DNA of 64,000 nt from positions 1-64,000 of the forward strand of contig NZ_VFJB01000009.1 of NCBI RefSeq assembly GCF_008362905.1, given 5' to 3'. Position 1 is the stretch's first letter. Each line of letters starts with the position of its first letter. Of the stretch, positions 35,400-43,438 are shown piece by piece. The notes under the pieces were generated by a model, which saw nothing but the letters and a program-made list of their open reading frames with translations, was not told the origin of the DNA and ran no database searches. Made by a program: the position numbers and the translations under genes. Origin of the DNA: Deferribacter autotrophicus. GTDB lineage: Bacteria > Chrysiogenota > Deferribacteres > Deferribacterales > Deferribacteraceae.

Positions 35400-35666
35400 T
35401 TAACCCTCTGCAAAACTAATTTTTTTCTCTATCTCATCAAGTTTCGTTTCTAAAAAAACTACTTCTTTTTTTAATTTTAAATACTCAGCAGCCAAATTAA
35501 ACGCTGCCATTATGGCAATCTTCGAAGTTGTCAAAATTTTATAATTCTTCTCTATATCTCTCATTCCATCTTCAACCAGCTTTGCAGCTTCTTTCAAAAA
35601 ACCTTCATCCAGCTCTGACCTTATTCTATATTTATTGCCATATATCGATACTTCTGAAACCTTCAA
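35400..35666 (-). CDS. zapA: Cell division protein ZapA family
   Basis: An 88-residue protein starting at TTG 35666, 11 bp after the upstream stop, with AAGAGGTG about 8 nt before it. The globular head (VSIYGNKYRIRSELDEGFLKEAAKLVEDGMRDI) and the following helix (TSKIAIMAAFNLAAEYLKLKKE) match ZapA, which binds and bundles FtsZ filaments at mid-cell. A longer frame upstream overlaps the zapB-like gene and is unlikely. The 6S RNA gene follows within a few bases on the same strand. Confidence 0.82.
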   Translation of the reverse strand: MKVSEVSIYGNKYRIRSELDEGFLKEAAKLVEDGMRDIEKNYKILTTSKIAIMAAFNLAAEYLKLKKEVVFLETKLDEIEKKISFAEG

Positions 35667-35679
35667 ACCGCCACACCTC

Positions 35680-35874
35680 TTAAATCCTATTAACCAGGCT
35701 CTCAATTTTTTCAACTACTAGCGCTCTTTCCTTCTCATACTCCTCAATTTTTAATTCTAAATCTTGAACTTTCTCTTTTAATTCAGTATTTTCAAGTTGT
35801 AACTCTTTGTAATTCTTTAAAAGTTTATCAATTTTATTTTCTAAAGCTTCAAGTTTTTCTCTTAACTCATCCAT
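35680..35874 (-). CDS. Small coiled-coil protein (ZapB-like)
   Basis: A 64-residue protein, almost entirely one heptad-repeat coiled coil (LREKLEALENKIDKLLKNYK and onward) with no membrane segment. Small coiled-coil proteins directly upstream of zapA are common and resemble ZapB of E. coli, which links ZapA to MatP. Sequence alone cannot prove that role. A strong promoter -10 box ends 6 nt before the ATG and there is no Shine-Dalgarno, so it is probably translated from a leaderless mRNA. Confidence 0.7.
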   Translation of the reverse strand: MDELREKLEALENKIDKLLKNYKELQLENTELKEKVQDLELKIEEYEKERALVVEKIESLVNRI

Positions 35875-35880
35875 ACTAAA

Positions 35881-35909
35881 AATTTACTATAAACTTGTTA
35901 TCCTGTCAA
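35881..35909 (-). promoter_or_regulatory. Promoter of zapB-like/zapA, abutting the start codon
   Basis: TTGACA (35904-35909), 17 bp, TAAATT (35881-35886) on the minus strand. The ATG at 35874 begins 6 nt after the -10 box. Confidence 0.7.
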
Positions 35910-35951
35910 CGACTACTTACCAACTCAGAATAAAAGAAATAAAAATAAGTA

Positions 35952-35975
35952 ATGGGGTTATTTAAATAACCCCAT
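35952..35975 (-). terminator. Hairpin terminator after pheT
   Basis: A perfect inverted repeat ATGGGGTTATTT/AAATAACCCCAT lies 16 bp downstream of the pheT stop and is followed on the minus strand by TACTTATTTTT. Confidence 0.65.
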
Positions 35976-35991
35976 AATAGCTCAATATTTT

Positions 35992-38376
35992 TTATCTCAA
36001 CTCAGCACCAAACTTCTCTTTCAAATCGTCAATTATTTTTTCAAGCAAATTGTTTGTTTCTTCGTCAGTCAATGTTCTTTCGATTGAGCTGAAATAAATT
36101 CTAAAAGTAAGACTTATTTTGTCAACACCAATTTTATCACCCTGATATACATCATAAAGAACTACAGAATCAATAAGATTACTCATCTTTTCAATAGATT
36201 CAATCATGTCATCAACATAAACATTTTTACCAACAACAACTGATAAGTCCTTTGTAACTGAAGGAAATACCGAAAACTTTTTATATTGTATTTTGTTTGA
36301 CTCAATCAATTTTACAACTTTTTCAAAAAAGATTTCTGCAATAAAAATATTTTTATCAATATCAAGATATTCAATAATATCAGGATGAAGCTCGCCCATA
36401 AATCCAACAGTTTCACCATCACAAACTAGGTATGCACTTTTACCAGGATGTAAAAATACTTTATCACATTTTTCAAATCGAGGTTTCAGCTTATAATTTA
36501 GAAAAATATTTTCCACTATACCTTTTAAATAATAAAATGGCTCAATTTTGTCTTTAGCCGACCAGGATAAAGGCCAAAATTCATCGGTAATCGAAAGAGC
36601 TAAATGCAATTTCTGCTCAGGTAATTTATCTTCAGAAGTTTTCACAAAAACATTTGCAAGCTCAAAAAATCTACCCTGACCAAAACCCTGTCTTATATTC
36701 CCTACGGTATTTGCTACGAGTCCTGGAAACACATAAGTTCTAAGAGCGTTCATATCTTCACTGAGAGGATTTTTCAAATATACAAACTTTTCTTTATCAT
36801 CAAATTTAGCAAGAAAATCGTCATTCATAAAAGAAAAATTAATAGCTTCATAAAAACCAAGGGTTTTCAAACTTTCTCTAACTTCTCTTTGAACTTTTAA
36901 AAATAAAGGTGCCTGTCTGCTATCAGCTTTAATTTCAGGAATTGTGGTCTCAATCTTTTCATATCCATAAATTCTTGCAATCTCTTCTGCAATATCCACC
37001 CATCTTTCTACATCAACTCTGTGTGTAGGCACTTCCACTTCATAGTCATTATCATTTTGAGAATGAACCTTGAACTGCAATCTTTCAAGAATATTCTTAG
37101 CTTCTTCAGCTTTAATATCAGTACCAAGTAATTTATTTACTTTTGATAAATTAAAACTCACTTTGACAGGTTTTACTTCATCATAATCGTTTGATAATAC
37201 ACCTTTTAATACTTTACCATCAGCATATTCTTGTAACAAGAATGCCGCATAATCAACCATATTAAAAACATTACCCTTATCTATCCCTCTTTCAAACCTG
37301 TATGATGAATCTGTTTGCATACCCAATCTTCTTGCTGTTACCCTGATACTTTCTGGTTTAAAATATGCACACTCCAAAAAAACATCTTTTGTTTCATCAC
37401 ATATTCCAGAATGCTCACCACCCATAATCCCAGCAACAGCCACAACTTTCTCTTCATCAGCAATTACTAACATATAATCCTTCAATTCCCTTTCTTTACC
37501 ATCCAGGGTTATAATTTTCTCTCCAGGTTTTGCAGTCCTAATAATCACATTCCCTTGCAGTTTTGACATATCAAAAGTATGTAAAGGTTGCCCATATTCG
37601 AAAAGGACATAATTTGTTATGTCAACAACGTTATTTATAGGTCTTACACCCACCGAACGCAGTCTATTCTGCATCCAAATTGGTGACTCTTTTATTCTTA
37701 CATCTTTGATAATCCTACCCAGATAAATAGGGCATTTATCTTTATCTTTCACCTCTACTTTTTTGTATTCAGCCGCATTTTCTTCCACTTCAGTAAGATT
37801 ATAAGTTTTATTCTTCAGCGGTAAATTGTATAATGCAGAAATTTCTCTTGCCACTCCATAAATACTGAGACAATCAGCCCTGTTCGGTGTAATGGAAATA
37901 TCAAGAATAACATCTTCCAATCCAAGATAATCACTTACATTCTCTCCTAATTTATCCTCAGACACATTCAAAACCATAATTCCATCACTTTTCTCTTCCA
38001 AACCAAGCTCTGCTGCAGAACAGATCATACCATAGGATTCAACACCTCTAATTTTAGCCTTTTTAATCTTCAATCCTATCGGTAACTTAGCACCTATCTT
38101 TGCAAAAGGAACAATTTGCCCAGCCTCAACATTAGCAGCGCCGCAAATTACCTGATATGTCTCCAATCCATCATACACTTTACATATGGATAGTTTATCA
38201 GCATCGGGATGTTTAACTTTTTCCAGTACCTTACCGAATACAACATTTTCAACTTTTTCTTTTATTATCAACTCTTCAACTTCAAGCCCACTCATGGTAA
38301 GCTTGTCAACCAAGTCTTTTGGGTCAATACTTTTTATATCAATAAAATCGGATAGCCAGCTATAAGATACCTTCAT
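35992..38376 (-). CDS. pheT: Phenylalanyl-tRNA synthetase beta subunit
   Basis: The 794 residues fit the family. Domains in order: N-terminal B1, the EMAP-like tRNA-binding OB fold (about 40-150, KHPDADKLSICKV and CGAANVEAGQIVPFA), B3/B4 editing domain (about 205-375), B5 (about 400-470), catalytic-like core, and the C-terminal anticodon-binding FDX-ACB domain (about 700-794, FSVFPSVTKDLSVVV). It pairs with PheS as an alpha2-beta2 enzyme. AAGGAGA precedes the ATG, 12 bp after pheS. Confidence 0.97.
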   Translation of the reverse strand: MKVSYSWLSDFIDIKSIDPKDLVDKLTMSGLEVEELIIKEKVENVVFGKVLEKVKHPDADKLSICKVYDGLETYQVICGAANVEAGQIVPFAKIGAKLPIGLKIKKAKIRGVESYGMICSAAELGLEEKSDGIMVLNVSEDKLGENVSDYLGLEDVILDISITPNRADCLSIYGVAREISALYNLPLKNKTYNLTEVEENAAEYKKVEVKDKDKCPIYLGRIIKDVRIKESPIWMQNRLRSVGVRPINNVVDITNYVLFEYGQPLHTFDMSKLQGNVIIRTAKPGEKIITLDGKERELKDYMLVIADEEKVVAVAGIMGGEHSGICDETKDVFLECAYFKPESIRVTARRLGMQTDSSYRFERGIDKGNVFNMVDYAAFLLQEYADGKVLKGVLSNDYDEVKPVKVSFNLSKVNKLLGTDIKAEEAKNILERLQFKVHSQNDNDYEVEVPTHRVDVERWVDIAEEIARIYGYEKIETTIPEIKADSRQAPLFLKVQREVRESLKTLGFYEAINFSFMNDDFLAKFDDKEKFVYLKNPLSEDMNALRTYVFPGLVANTVGNIRQGFGQGRFFELANVFVKTSEDKLPEQKLHLALSITDEFWPLSWSAKDKIEPFYYLKGIVENIFLNYKLKPRFEKCDKVFLHPGKSAYLVCDGETVGFMGELHPDIIEYLDIDKNIFIAEIFFEKVVKLIESNKIQYKKFSVFPSVTKDLSVVVGKNVYVDDMIESIEKMSNLIDSVVLYDVYQGDKIGVDKISLTFRIYFSSIERTLTDEETNNLLEKIIDDLKEKFGAELR

Positions 38377-38388
38377 AACTCATTCTCC

Positions 38389-39402
38389 TTAAAATTGTTT
38401 CAAAAATCTCAATTTATTATCATAGAACAATCTCAAATCATCTATGCCATATTTTAACATAGCAATACGTTCAATCCCCATCCCAAAAGCATACCCCTGA
38501 TACTTCTCAGTATCATATTTTACAGATTTGAAAACCTCGGGATCTACCATCCCGCACCCTAAAATCTCAAGCCACCCTGTATGACCACAAACTCTACACC
38601 CTTTACCACCACAAATTACGCACCCCATATCCACTTCAGCACTTGGCTCTGTAAAAGGGAAGAAGCTTGGCCTGAATCTTACAGGGATATCTTCACCAAA
38701 CATCCTTTTGATAAAGAGTGTCAAAGTCCCTTTCAAATCAGCAAAAGTCACCTTTTCAGCCACCAACAACCCTTCTACCTGATGAAACATTGGTGAATGC
38801 GTAACATCATGGTCACATCTATAAACTTTACCTGGTGCAATTATTTTAATGGGAGGAGTATTTGCTTCCATAACTCTAATTTGCACAGGAGAAGTATGCG
38901 TTCTTAGCAAAATTTCATCAGTGATATAAAAAGTATCCTGCATATCTCTCGCAGGATGCTCTTTTGGAATATTTAACGCCTCAAAATTGTAATAATCATA
39001 TTCTACCTCTGGGCCAGTGGCCACTTCAAAGCCCATAGCAGTAAAAATATCCACAATTTCATAATAAACTCTTGTAATAGGATGCAATGCCCCAGGTGTA
39101 AAAGGGAACCCAGGCATTGTTACATCGATGGATTCTTGCTCTAATCTCTTTTTCTTCTCTTCTTCCTTCAACCTGTTGTATCTAGCATTGTATAATTCTT
39201 CAAATCTTGTTCTGAGCTCATTTATCTTTTTACCAATTTCTGGTCTCTGCTCAGGTGGAAAATTTTTCATTTGTTTATTTAACAGAGAAATACTACCTTT
39301 TTTACCAAGATATTTAACCTTCACCTGATACAGTTCATCAATGGTAATACTTGCTTCTATCTCTTCTTCAAACCCTTTTACATTACTTAAATCAAGCTCC
39401 AT
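38389..39402 (-). CDS. pheS: Phenylalanyl-tRNA synthetase alpha subunit
   Basis: This 337-residue class II synthetase subunit carries the catalytic site. [21 protein letters not shown] is motif 1, [21 protein letters not shown] motif 2, and [21 protein letters not shown] motif 3. A Cys cluster [20 protein letters not shown] (about 256-275) is common in this branch and may bind zinc. ATG at 39402 is chosen because GGGGTG lies 4 nt upstream. A 25-bp inverted repeat lies in its leader. Confidence 0.97.
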   Translation of the reverse strand: MELDLSNVKGFEEEIEASITIDELYQVKVKYLGKKGSISLLNKQMKNFPPEQRPEIGKKINELRTRFEELYNARYNRLKEEEKKKRLEQESIDVTMPGFPFTPGALHPITRVYYEIVDIFTAMGFEVATGPEVEYDYYNFEALNIPKEHPARDMQDTFYITDEILLRTHTSPVQIRVMEANTPPIKIIAPGKVYRCDHDVTHSPMFHQVEGLLVAEKVTFADLKGTLTLFIKRMFGEDIPVRFRPSFFPFTEPSAEVDMGCVICGGKGCRVCGHTGWLEILGCGMVDPEVFKSVKYDTEKYQGYAFGMGIERIAMLKYGIDDLRLFYDNKLRFLKQF

Positions 39403-39431
39403 AAAACACCCCACAATAGTCTACTAAATTT

Positions 39432-39510
39432 TATCAAACATCTCGGTTGATTTATCATAATCTAAACAATACGCAATTTTTAAGGGATAAATCAACCGAA
39501 GTGTTTGATA
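39432..39510. promoter_or_regulatory. 25-bp imperfect inverted repeat in the pheS leader
   Basis: The arm at 39486-39510 starts GATAAATCAACCGAAG. The arm at 39432-39456 is its reverse complement with two mismatches, and 29 bp separate them. It lies between the rplT terminator and pheS. It could be an RNA hairpin controlling pheST or a bipartite protein site. No phenylalanine-rich leader peptide is visible. Confidence 0.7.
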
Positions 39511-39520
39511 AAAAAATATA

Positions 39521-39548
39521 AAAAAAACCGGGGAAAACCCCGGTTTAT
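39521..39548 (-). terminator. Rho-independent terminator after rplT
   Basis: On the minus strand ACCGGGG-TTTT-CCCCGGT is followed by a run of seven T residues, about 10 bp after the rplT stop. Confidence 0.9.
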
Positions 39549-39556
39549 AAAAAAGC

Positions 39557-39904
39557 TTATCCTGTAACTTTTTTGACCAGTTTCTCAAACTCTTCGGGAT
39601 TGTGAATTGCCATTTCAGAAAGTACCTTACGGTTAATCTCAACATTATTTTTTTTCAACAATCCCATAAACTTACTGTAACTCAAACCATACTGTCTAAC
39701 TGCTGCATTAATACGAATAATCCAAAGCTTTCTAAACTCTCTCTTTCTCTGCTTTCTGTCCCTATAAGCATATACGAGGGCACGTTCTGCAGCTTCACGG
39801 CTTTTTCTGTAAACGTTGTTAGCAGCACCGCGAAAACCCTTAGTAAGTTTTAGCCATTTTTTCCTACGCCTTCTTGTCTTAAATCCACCTTTAGCTCTTG
39901 GCAC
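39557..39904 (-). CDS. rplT: 50S ribosomal protein L20
   Basis: The 115-residue protein starts with PRAKGGFKTRRRRKKWLKL and continues KGFRGAANNVYRKSREAAERAL, the conserved basic N-terminal extension of L20. The C-terminal part (LLKKNNVEINRKVLSEMA) is also typical. The start codon is GTG with AGGAGG upstream. It follows rpmI by 15 bp in the classical infC-rpmI-rplT order; in other bacteria L20 represses this operon. Confidence 0.97.
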   Translation of the reverse strand: MPRAKGGFKTRRRRKKWLKLTKGFRGAANNVYRKSREAAERALVYAYRDRKQRKREFRKLWIIRINAAVRQYGLSYSKFMGLLKKNNVEINRKVLSEMAIHNPEEFEKLVKKVTG

Positions 39905-39919
39905 TTTTTCCTCCTTTTC

Positions 39920-40117
39920 TTAAAGATACGGTACTAATTTTTTGACATTCTGGGCATCTGCTCCTTCCAGGATGCCAGGGTGGCGCAATGCGCGCTTTCT
40001 CTTTGCGGCTTTTGAGGAAAGGAGGTGCCTCAAGCCACTCTTTTTGTACTTGATTTTTCCGCTGCCGGTTACCTTAAACCTTTTGGCAGCCCCTCTGTGG
40101 GTCTTTACCTTTGGCAT
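39920..40117 (-). CDS. rpmI: 50S ribosomal protein L35
   Basis: The 65-residue protein PKVKTHRGAAKRFKVTGSGK followed by HLLSSKAAKRKRALRHPG is unmistakable L35. AGGAGGT precedes the ATG. It lies between infC and rplT. Confidence 0.97.
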   Translation of the reverse strand: MPKVKTHRGAAKRFKVTGSGKIKYKKSGLRHLLSSKAAKRKRALRHPGILEGADAQNVKKLVPYL

Positions 40118-40133
40118 TCATACCTCCTAAAAG

Positions 40134-40658
40134 TTAATTGTGTTTCGGTGCAAGCACCATTATCTGTTGACGACCCTGCATCTCTGGGCGTTTTTCAACA
40201 ACACAGAGATCTTCCAAATCTTTTACAACTCTATTTAAAATTTCCAGGCCTTGTTCCTGGAACATCATTTCCCTACCACGATATCTCATCACAATCTTAA
40301 CTTTATCACCATCTTCCAAGAATCTTCTCACATGCTTCAATTTTACCTGATAATCATGCTCCTCGATTTTCGGCCTAAACTTCATCTCTTTTACTTCAAT
40401 CTGATGTTGACGAAGTTTTTTACGGGCTTCCCGTTCTTTCTTATTCTTTTCAAACTTATACTTACCATAATCCATTATCTTACAAACAGGGGGTTTCGCA
40501 TTAGGAGCAACCTCTACAAGATCAAGCCCTCGATCTTCTGCAACCTTCAATGCCTCATCAATACTAACAATCCCATATTGAGTGCCATCTTCCAGGATTA
40601 ACCTTACCTCGGGAGCAGTTATCTCCTCGTTTACCCTTTCTTTATCTTCCTTTTTTAT
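40134..40658 (-). CDS. infC: Translation initiation factor IF-3, with AUA start codon
   Basis: The recognisable product begins [20 protein letters not shown] and continues with [20 protein letters not shown] and the C-terminal domain ([20 protein letters not shown] to MVLAPKHN), 174 residues in all. The only in-frame start compatible with IF-3 homology is ATA at 40656-40658, three bases after a very strong GGAGGTGA; a TGA stop lies just upstream in frame. A start at TTG 40550 would delete the N-terminal domain. Non-AUG starts (AUU, AUC, AUA) at infC are a known autoregulatory device, since IF-3 discriminates against them. Confidence 0.93.
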   Translation of the reverse strand: MKKEDKERVNEEITAPEVRLILEDGTQYGIVSIDEALKVAEDRGLDLVEVAPNAKPPVCKIMDYGKYKFEKNKKEREARKKLRQHQIEVKEMKFRPKIEEHDYQVKLKHVRRFLEDGDKVKIVMRYRGREMMFQEQGLEILNRVVKDLEDLCVVEKRPEMQGRQQIMVLAPKHN

Positions 40659-40661
40659 AAA

Positions 40662-42587
40662 TCACCTCCATAAATTTTTACTACGAGAGCTATCTAGCTC
40701 CTTTATTACACTAATATATTCAAAAAAATCAAGATTATTTTTATTTTCTCCTGTTCTTAACCTCACAGAAACTTTCTCAGCCTCAACTTCATTGTTTCCA
40801 ATAATAATCATATGCGGGATTTTTTGAAGCTGTGCTTCCCTAATTTTATATCCAATCTTTTCATTTCTGCTATCAAATTCTACCCTAAAACCTTCTTTCC
40901 TCAATCTATTTTCTATATCTTTACAATAATCGTATTGTGCATCAGAAACATTGATTATTCTTATCTGAATAGGAGCAAGCCAAAATGGAAAAGCACCGGC
41001 ATAATGTTCTATCAGCACACCAAAAAACCTTTCCAGAGAGCCAAGCAACGCCCTGTGCACCATGAATGGCCTTTTCTCTTTACCATCTTTATCCACATAA
41101 GTCATATCAAAACGCTCAGGAAGATTAAAATCGAACTGAATAGTGGTCATCTGCCACTCTCTTCCAATAGCATCTTTAATCTTAAGATCTATTTTAGGAC
41201 CGTAAAAAGCACCACCACCTTCATCCAATTCAAATTCTATGCCAGAATCTTTAATAGCGTTCTCAAGAGAATGAGTGGCCTTTTCCCACATTTCATCATC
41301 ACCCACACTCTTTTCAGGACGTGTGGCAATATAACCTTTTATCTGATCAAATCCAAAATTTTCCCACATTTTCAAAGAAAATCTTAAAACTTCCTTTATC
41401 TCATCAACAATCTGCTCCTGTGTACAAATTATATGGGCATCATCCTGCGTAAAACCTCTCACCCTTAACAAACCATGTAATACCCCAGATCGTTCATACC
41501 TGTAAACAGTACCAAGCTCAGCCCAACGTAGAGGCAAATCTCTGTACGAGCGAACCTTTGACTTGTATACCATAATATGGAATGGACAGTTCATCGGTTT
41601 TATATAATAGTTATTGCCCTCAATATCCATAGGTGAATACATATTCTCTTGATAAAAGGCAAGATGTCCGGAAGTCTCCCAAAGTGTAGATTTCCCTATA
41701 TGGGGTGTATAGAGCATTTCATAACCGTTTTTATAATGCTCCTCTTTCCAAAAAGACTCAATAACTGATCTAATCCTTGCACCCTTTGGAAACCAGCAAA
41801 TAAGTCCGGCACCAATCTCATCAAAGGTTGAAAACAGCTCCAGCTCTTTACCTAACTTTCTATGATCCCTTTTCTTTGCTTCTTCAAGTCTGTGAAGATA
41901 CTCATCAAGCTCACTCTTTTTAAACCAGGCGGTACCGTAAATCCTTTGAAGCATTTTATTGTTTTCATCGCCTCTCCAGTATGCTCCTGCAACACTGAGA
42001 AGCTTAAAATATTTTATTTTTCCGGTTGATTCAAGATGAGGTCCTCGACAAAGATCTACAAACTCTCCCTGCTCATAAACAGATACAATATCTTCATCCA
42101 ACTCATTTATTATCTCAACTTTATAATCTTCACCTAATTTTTTAAACAACTCAATGGCTTCTTCCTTGGTAAGCTCTTTCCTTCTAATAGGTAAATTCTC
42201 TTTGGCAATTTTTGCCATTTCCGCTTCAATTTTTTCAAGATCATCCTCTGTAAAAGGGGTATCTATATCAAAATCATAATAAAACCCGTCTTCAATAGTA
42301 GGACCAATGGTAACCTTCACATTTTTAAAAAGTCTCTTTACGGCTTGAGCCATCAAATGAGCTGTAGAATGCCTCAGTATTTCAAGACCTTCTTTATCTC
42401 TTTCGGTAATAATCTTAACTTCATCTCTATCATTAACGGTATAGTAAATATCCACCATCTTTCCATTTATAACACCAGCCACAGCCTGCTTTGCAAGCCC
42501 TCTACCTATTGCCTCTGCAACCTCCTTCACTGTGGCATTATCTCTAACTTCTATCTCAGATTTATCTGGCAAAACAACCTTCATCAT
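40662..42587 (-). CDS. thrS: Threonyl-tRNA synthetase
   Basis: This 641-residue enzyme has a TGS domain (about 1-60), the editing domain with HSTAHLMAQAV, and a class II core with MNCPFHIMVYKSKVRSYRDLP (zinc Cys and His), RYERSGVLHGLLRVRGFTQDDAH and a C-terminal anticodon domain. ATG at 42587 has GTGGAG a few bases upstream; an adjacent ATG at 42584 is also possible. Its last codons contain the infC Shine-Dalgarno, so translation of the two is tightly linked. Confidence 0.96.
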   Translation of the reverse strand: MMKVVLPDKSEIEVRDNATVKEVAEAIGRGLAKQAVAGVINGKMVDIYYTVNDRDEVKIITERDKEGLEILRHSTAHLMAQAVKRLFKNVKVTIGPTIEDGFYYDFDIDTPFTEDDLEKIEAEMAKIAKENLPIRRKELTKEEAIELFKKLGEDYKVEIINELDEDIVSVYEQGEFVDLCRGPHLESTGKIKYFKLLSVAGAYWRGDENNKMLQRIYGTAWFKKSELDEYLHRLEEAKKRDHRKLGKELELFSTFDEIGAGLICWFPKGARIRSVIESFWKEEHYKNGYEMLYTPHIGKSTLWETSGHLAFYQENMYSPMDIEGNNYYIKPMNCPFHIMVYKSKVRSYRDLPLRWAELGTVYRYERSGVLHGLLRVRGFTQDDAHIICTQEQIVDEIKEVLRFSLKMWENFGFDQIKGYIATRPEKSVGDDEMWEKATHSLENAIKDSGIEFELDEGGGAFYGPKIDLKIKDAIGREWQMTTIQFDFNLPERFDMTYVDKDGKEKRPFMVHRALLGSLERFFGVLIEHYAGAFPFWLAPIQIRIINVSDAQYDYCKDIENRLRKEGFRVEFDSRNEKIGYKIREAQLQKIPHMIIIGNNEVEAEKVSVRLRTGENKNNLDFFEYISVIKELDSSRSKNLWR

Positions 42588-42616
42588 ACTACTCCACTTA
42601 GCATTTTTGGGATTTG

Positions 42617-42645
42617 AATATGTCACAATGTCAGTAAATAATCAA
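42617..42645 (-). promoter_or_regulatory. Candidate promoter of thrS-infC-rpmI-rplT
   Basis: TTGATT (42640-42645), 17 bp, CATATT (42617-42622) on the minus strand, giving a leader of roughly 22 nt. This is too short for a T-box, and none is seen. Confidence 0.45.
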
Positions 42646-43044
42646 GTATTTTATCATAGGCATCACACCATTTTTTTCAAATAATTTATTCATATAGATT
42701 GAAAAAATAGGAAAATGGAAAAAATAAGGAAGTATAAAGTTCAAGGTTCAACGTTCAATGTTCAAAGTTCAACCCGTGGAATACGGCACTTTAAAATTTT
42801 ACTTATCAAGCATGAAATTTGTATCTGTTCTACCTGCATATGTAAGTATATGCCTTATTCCACGAATTCAAGGTTTAAATGGGTTTAGGTTGAGGAGATA
42901 GGGGGATGGTGAATGTTGAATTTTGAATGTTGAATGTTGAATTGAATAGTTTTTAGTGGTTATTGGTAGTAATTTATAGTTAGTTATGGTTTAGTGGAAG
43001 AGAACATCTAAGTGAACCTTGAACATTGAACTTTGAACTTTTAT
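42646..43044. other. Non-coding gap with heptamer repeats
   Basis: No gene is visible. It contains three heptamer tracts: 42739-42773 (GTTCAAN units), 42911-42944 (looser TTGAATG units) and 43013-43039 (GAACNTT units). Low-complexity TAGTTATGGTTTAGTGG-type sequence lies between them. Confidence 0.75.
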
Positions 43045-43404
43045 TTAACCAAATGTCAAAACCTTATCACTTGTAATTACCCATTCTGCAAGATCATTCA
43101 TTGTAGCTTTAATCATTTCATCAAAATAAGGAGCATTTTTATTTACGCCACATCTGGCCTGGCAAGTTCCACACACTTTTAGCTCAACACCACTGTGATA
43201 AAGCTCTTTTAACATCTGAACAAGATCCTGATCATAAAAATCAGGCTTTTTTGTAATATCTCTGGCAAGATCCACTGCATCATTCATCAAAAATATTCGT
43301 ACTTCTTCACCTTTTTCATGTAATTTTTTAGCAAGACGCAACGCATTCCAAGTATTATCTCGTCCATCATAAGGCTGATTATTCAAAATGATCAAAATTT
43401 TCAC
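43045..43404 (-). CDS. DsrE-family small protein
   Basis: This 119-residue protein starts at GTG 43404 (KILIILNNQPYDGRDNTWNA), with GAGGT about 7 nt upstream; the ATG two codons earlier sits too close to that site. The fold signature is the DsrE/TusD type: NALRLAKKLHEKGEEVRIFLMNDAV and a Cys-containing loop VELKVCGTCQARCGV (about 76-90) with three cysteines, which in relatives carry persulfides. It is the last gene of the hut run, 34 bp after hutI. A sulfur role inside a histidine operon is unexpected, so it may be a passenger. Confidence 0.8.
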   Translation of the reverse strand: MKILIILNNQPYDGRDNTWNALRLAKKLHEKGEEVRIFLMNDAVDLARDITKKPDFYDQDLVQMLKELYHSGVELKVCGTCQARCGVNKNAPYFDEMIKATMNDLAEWVITSDKVLTFG

Positions 43405-43438
43405 TGCCATTACCTCAATATTTTCTGAATATTTGTTA

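Noticed and set aside
35667-35714. Longer ZapA start at 35714
   Set aside because: It overlaps the zapB-like gene and adds residues not found in ZapA; TTG at 35666 has the ribosome site.
42588-42645. T-box riboswitch ahead of thrS
   Set aside because: The leader is too short and lacks a T-box sequence or terminator/antiterminator pair.
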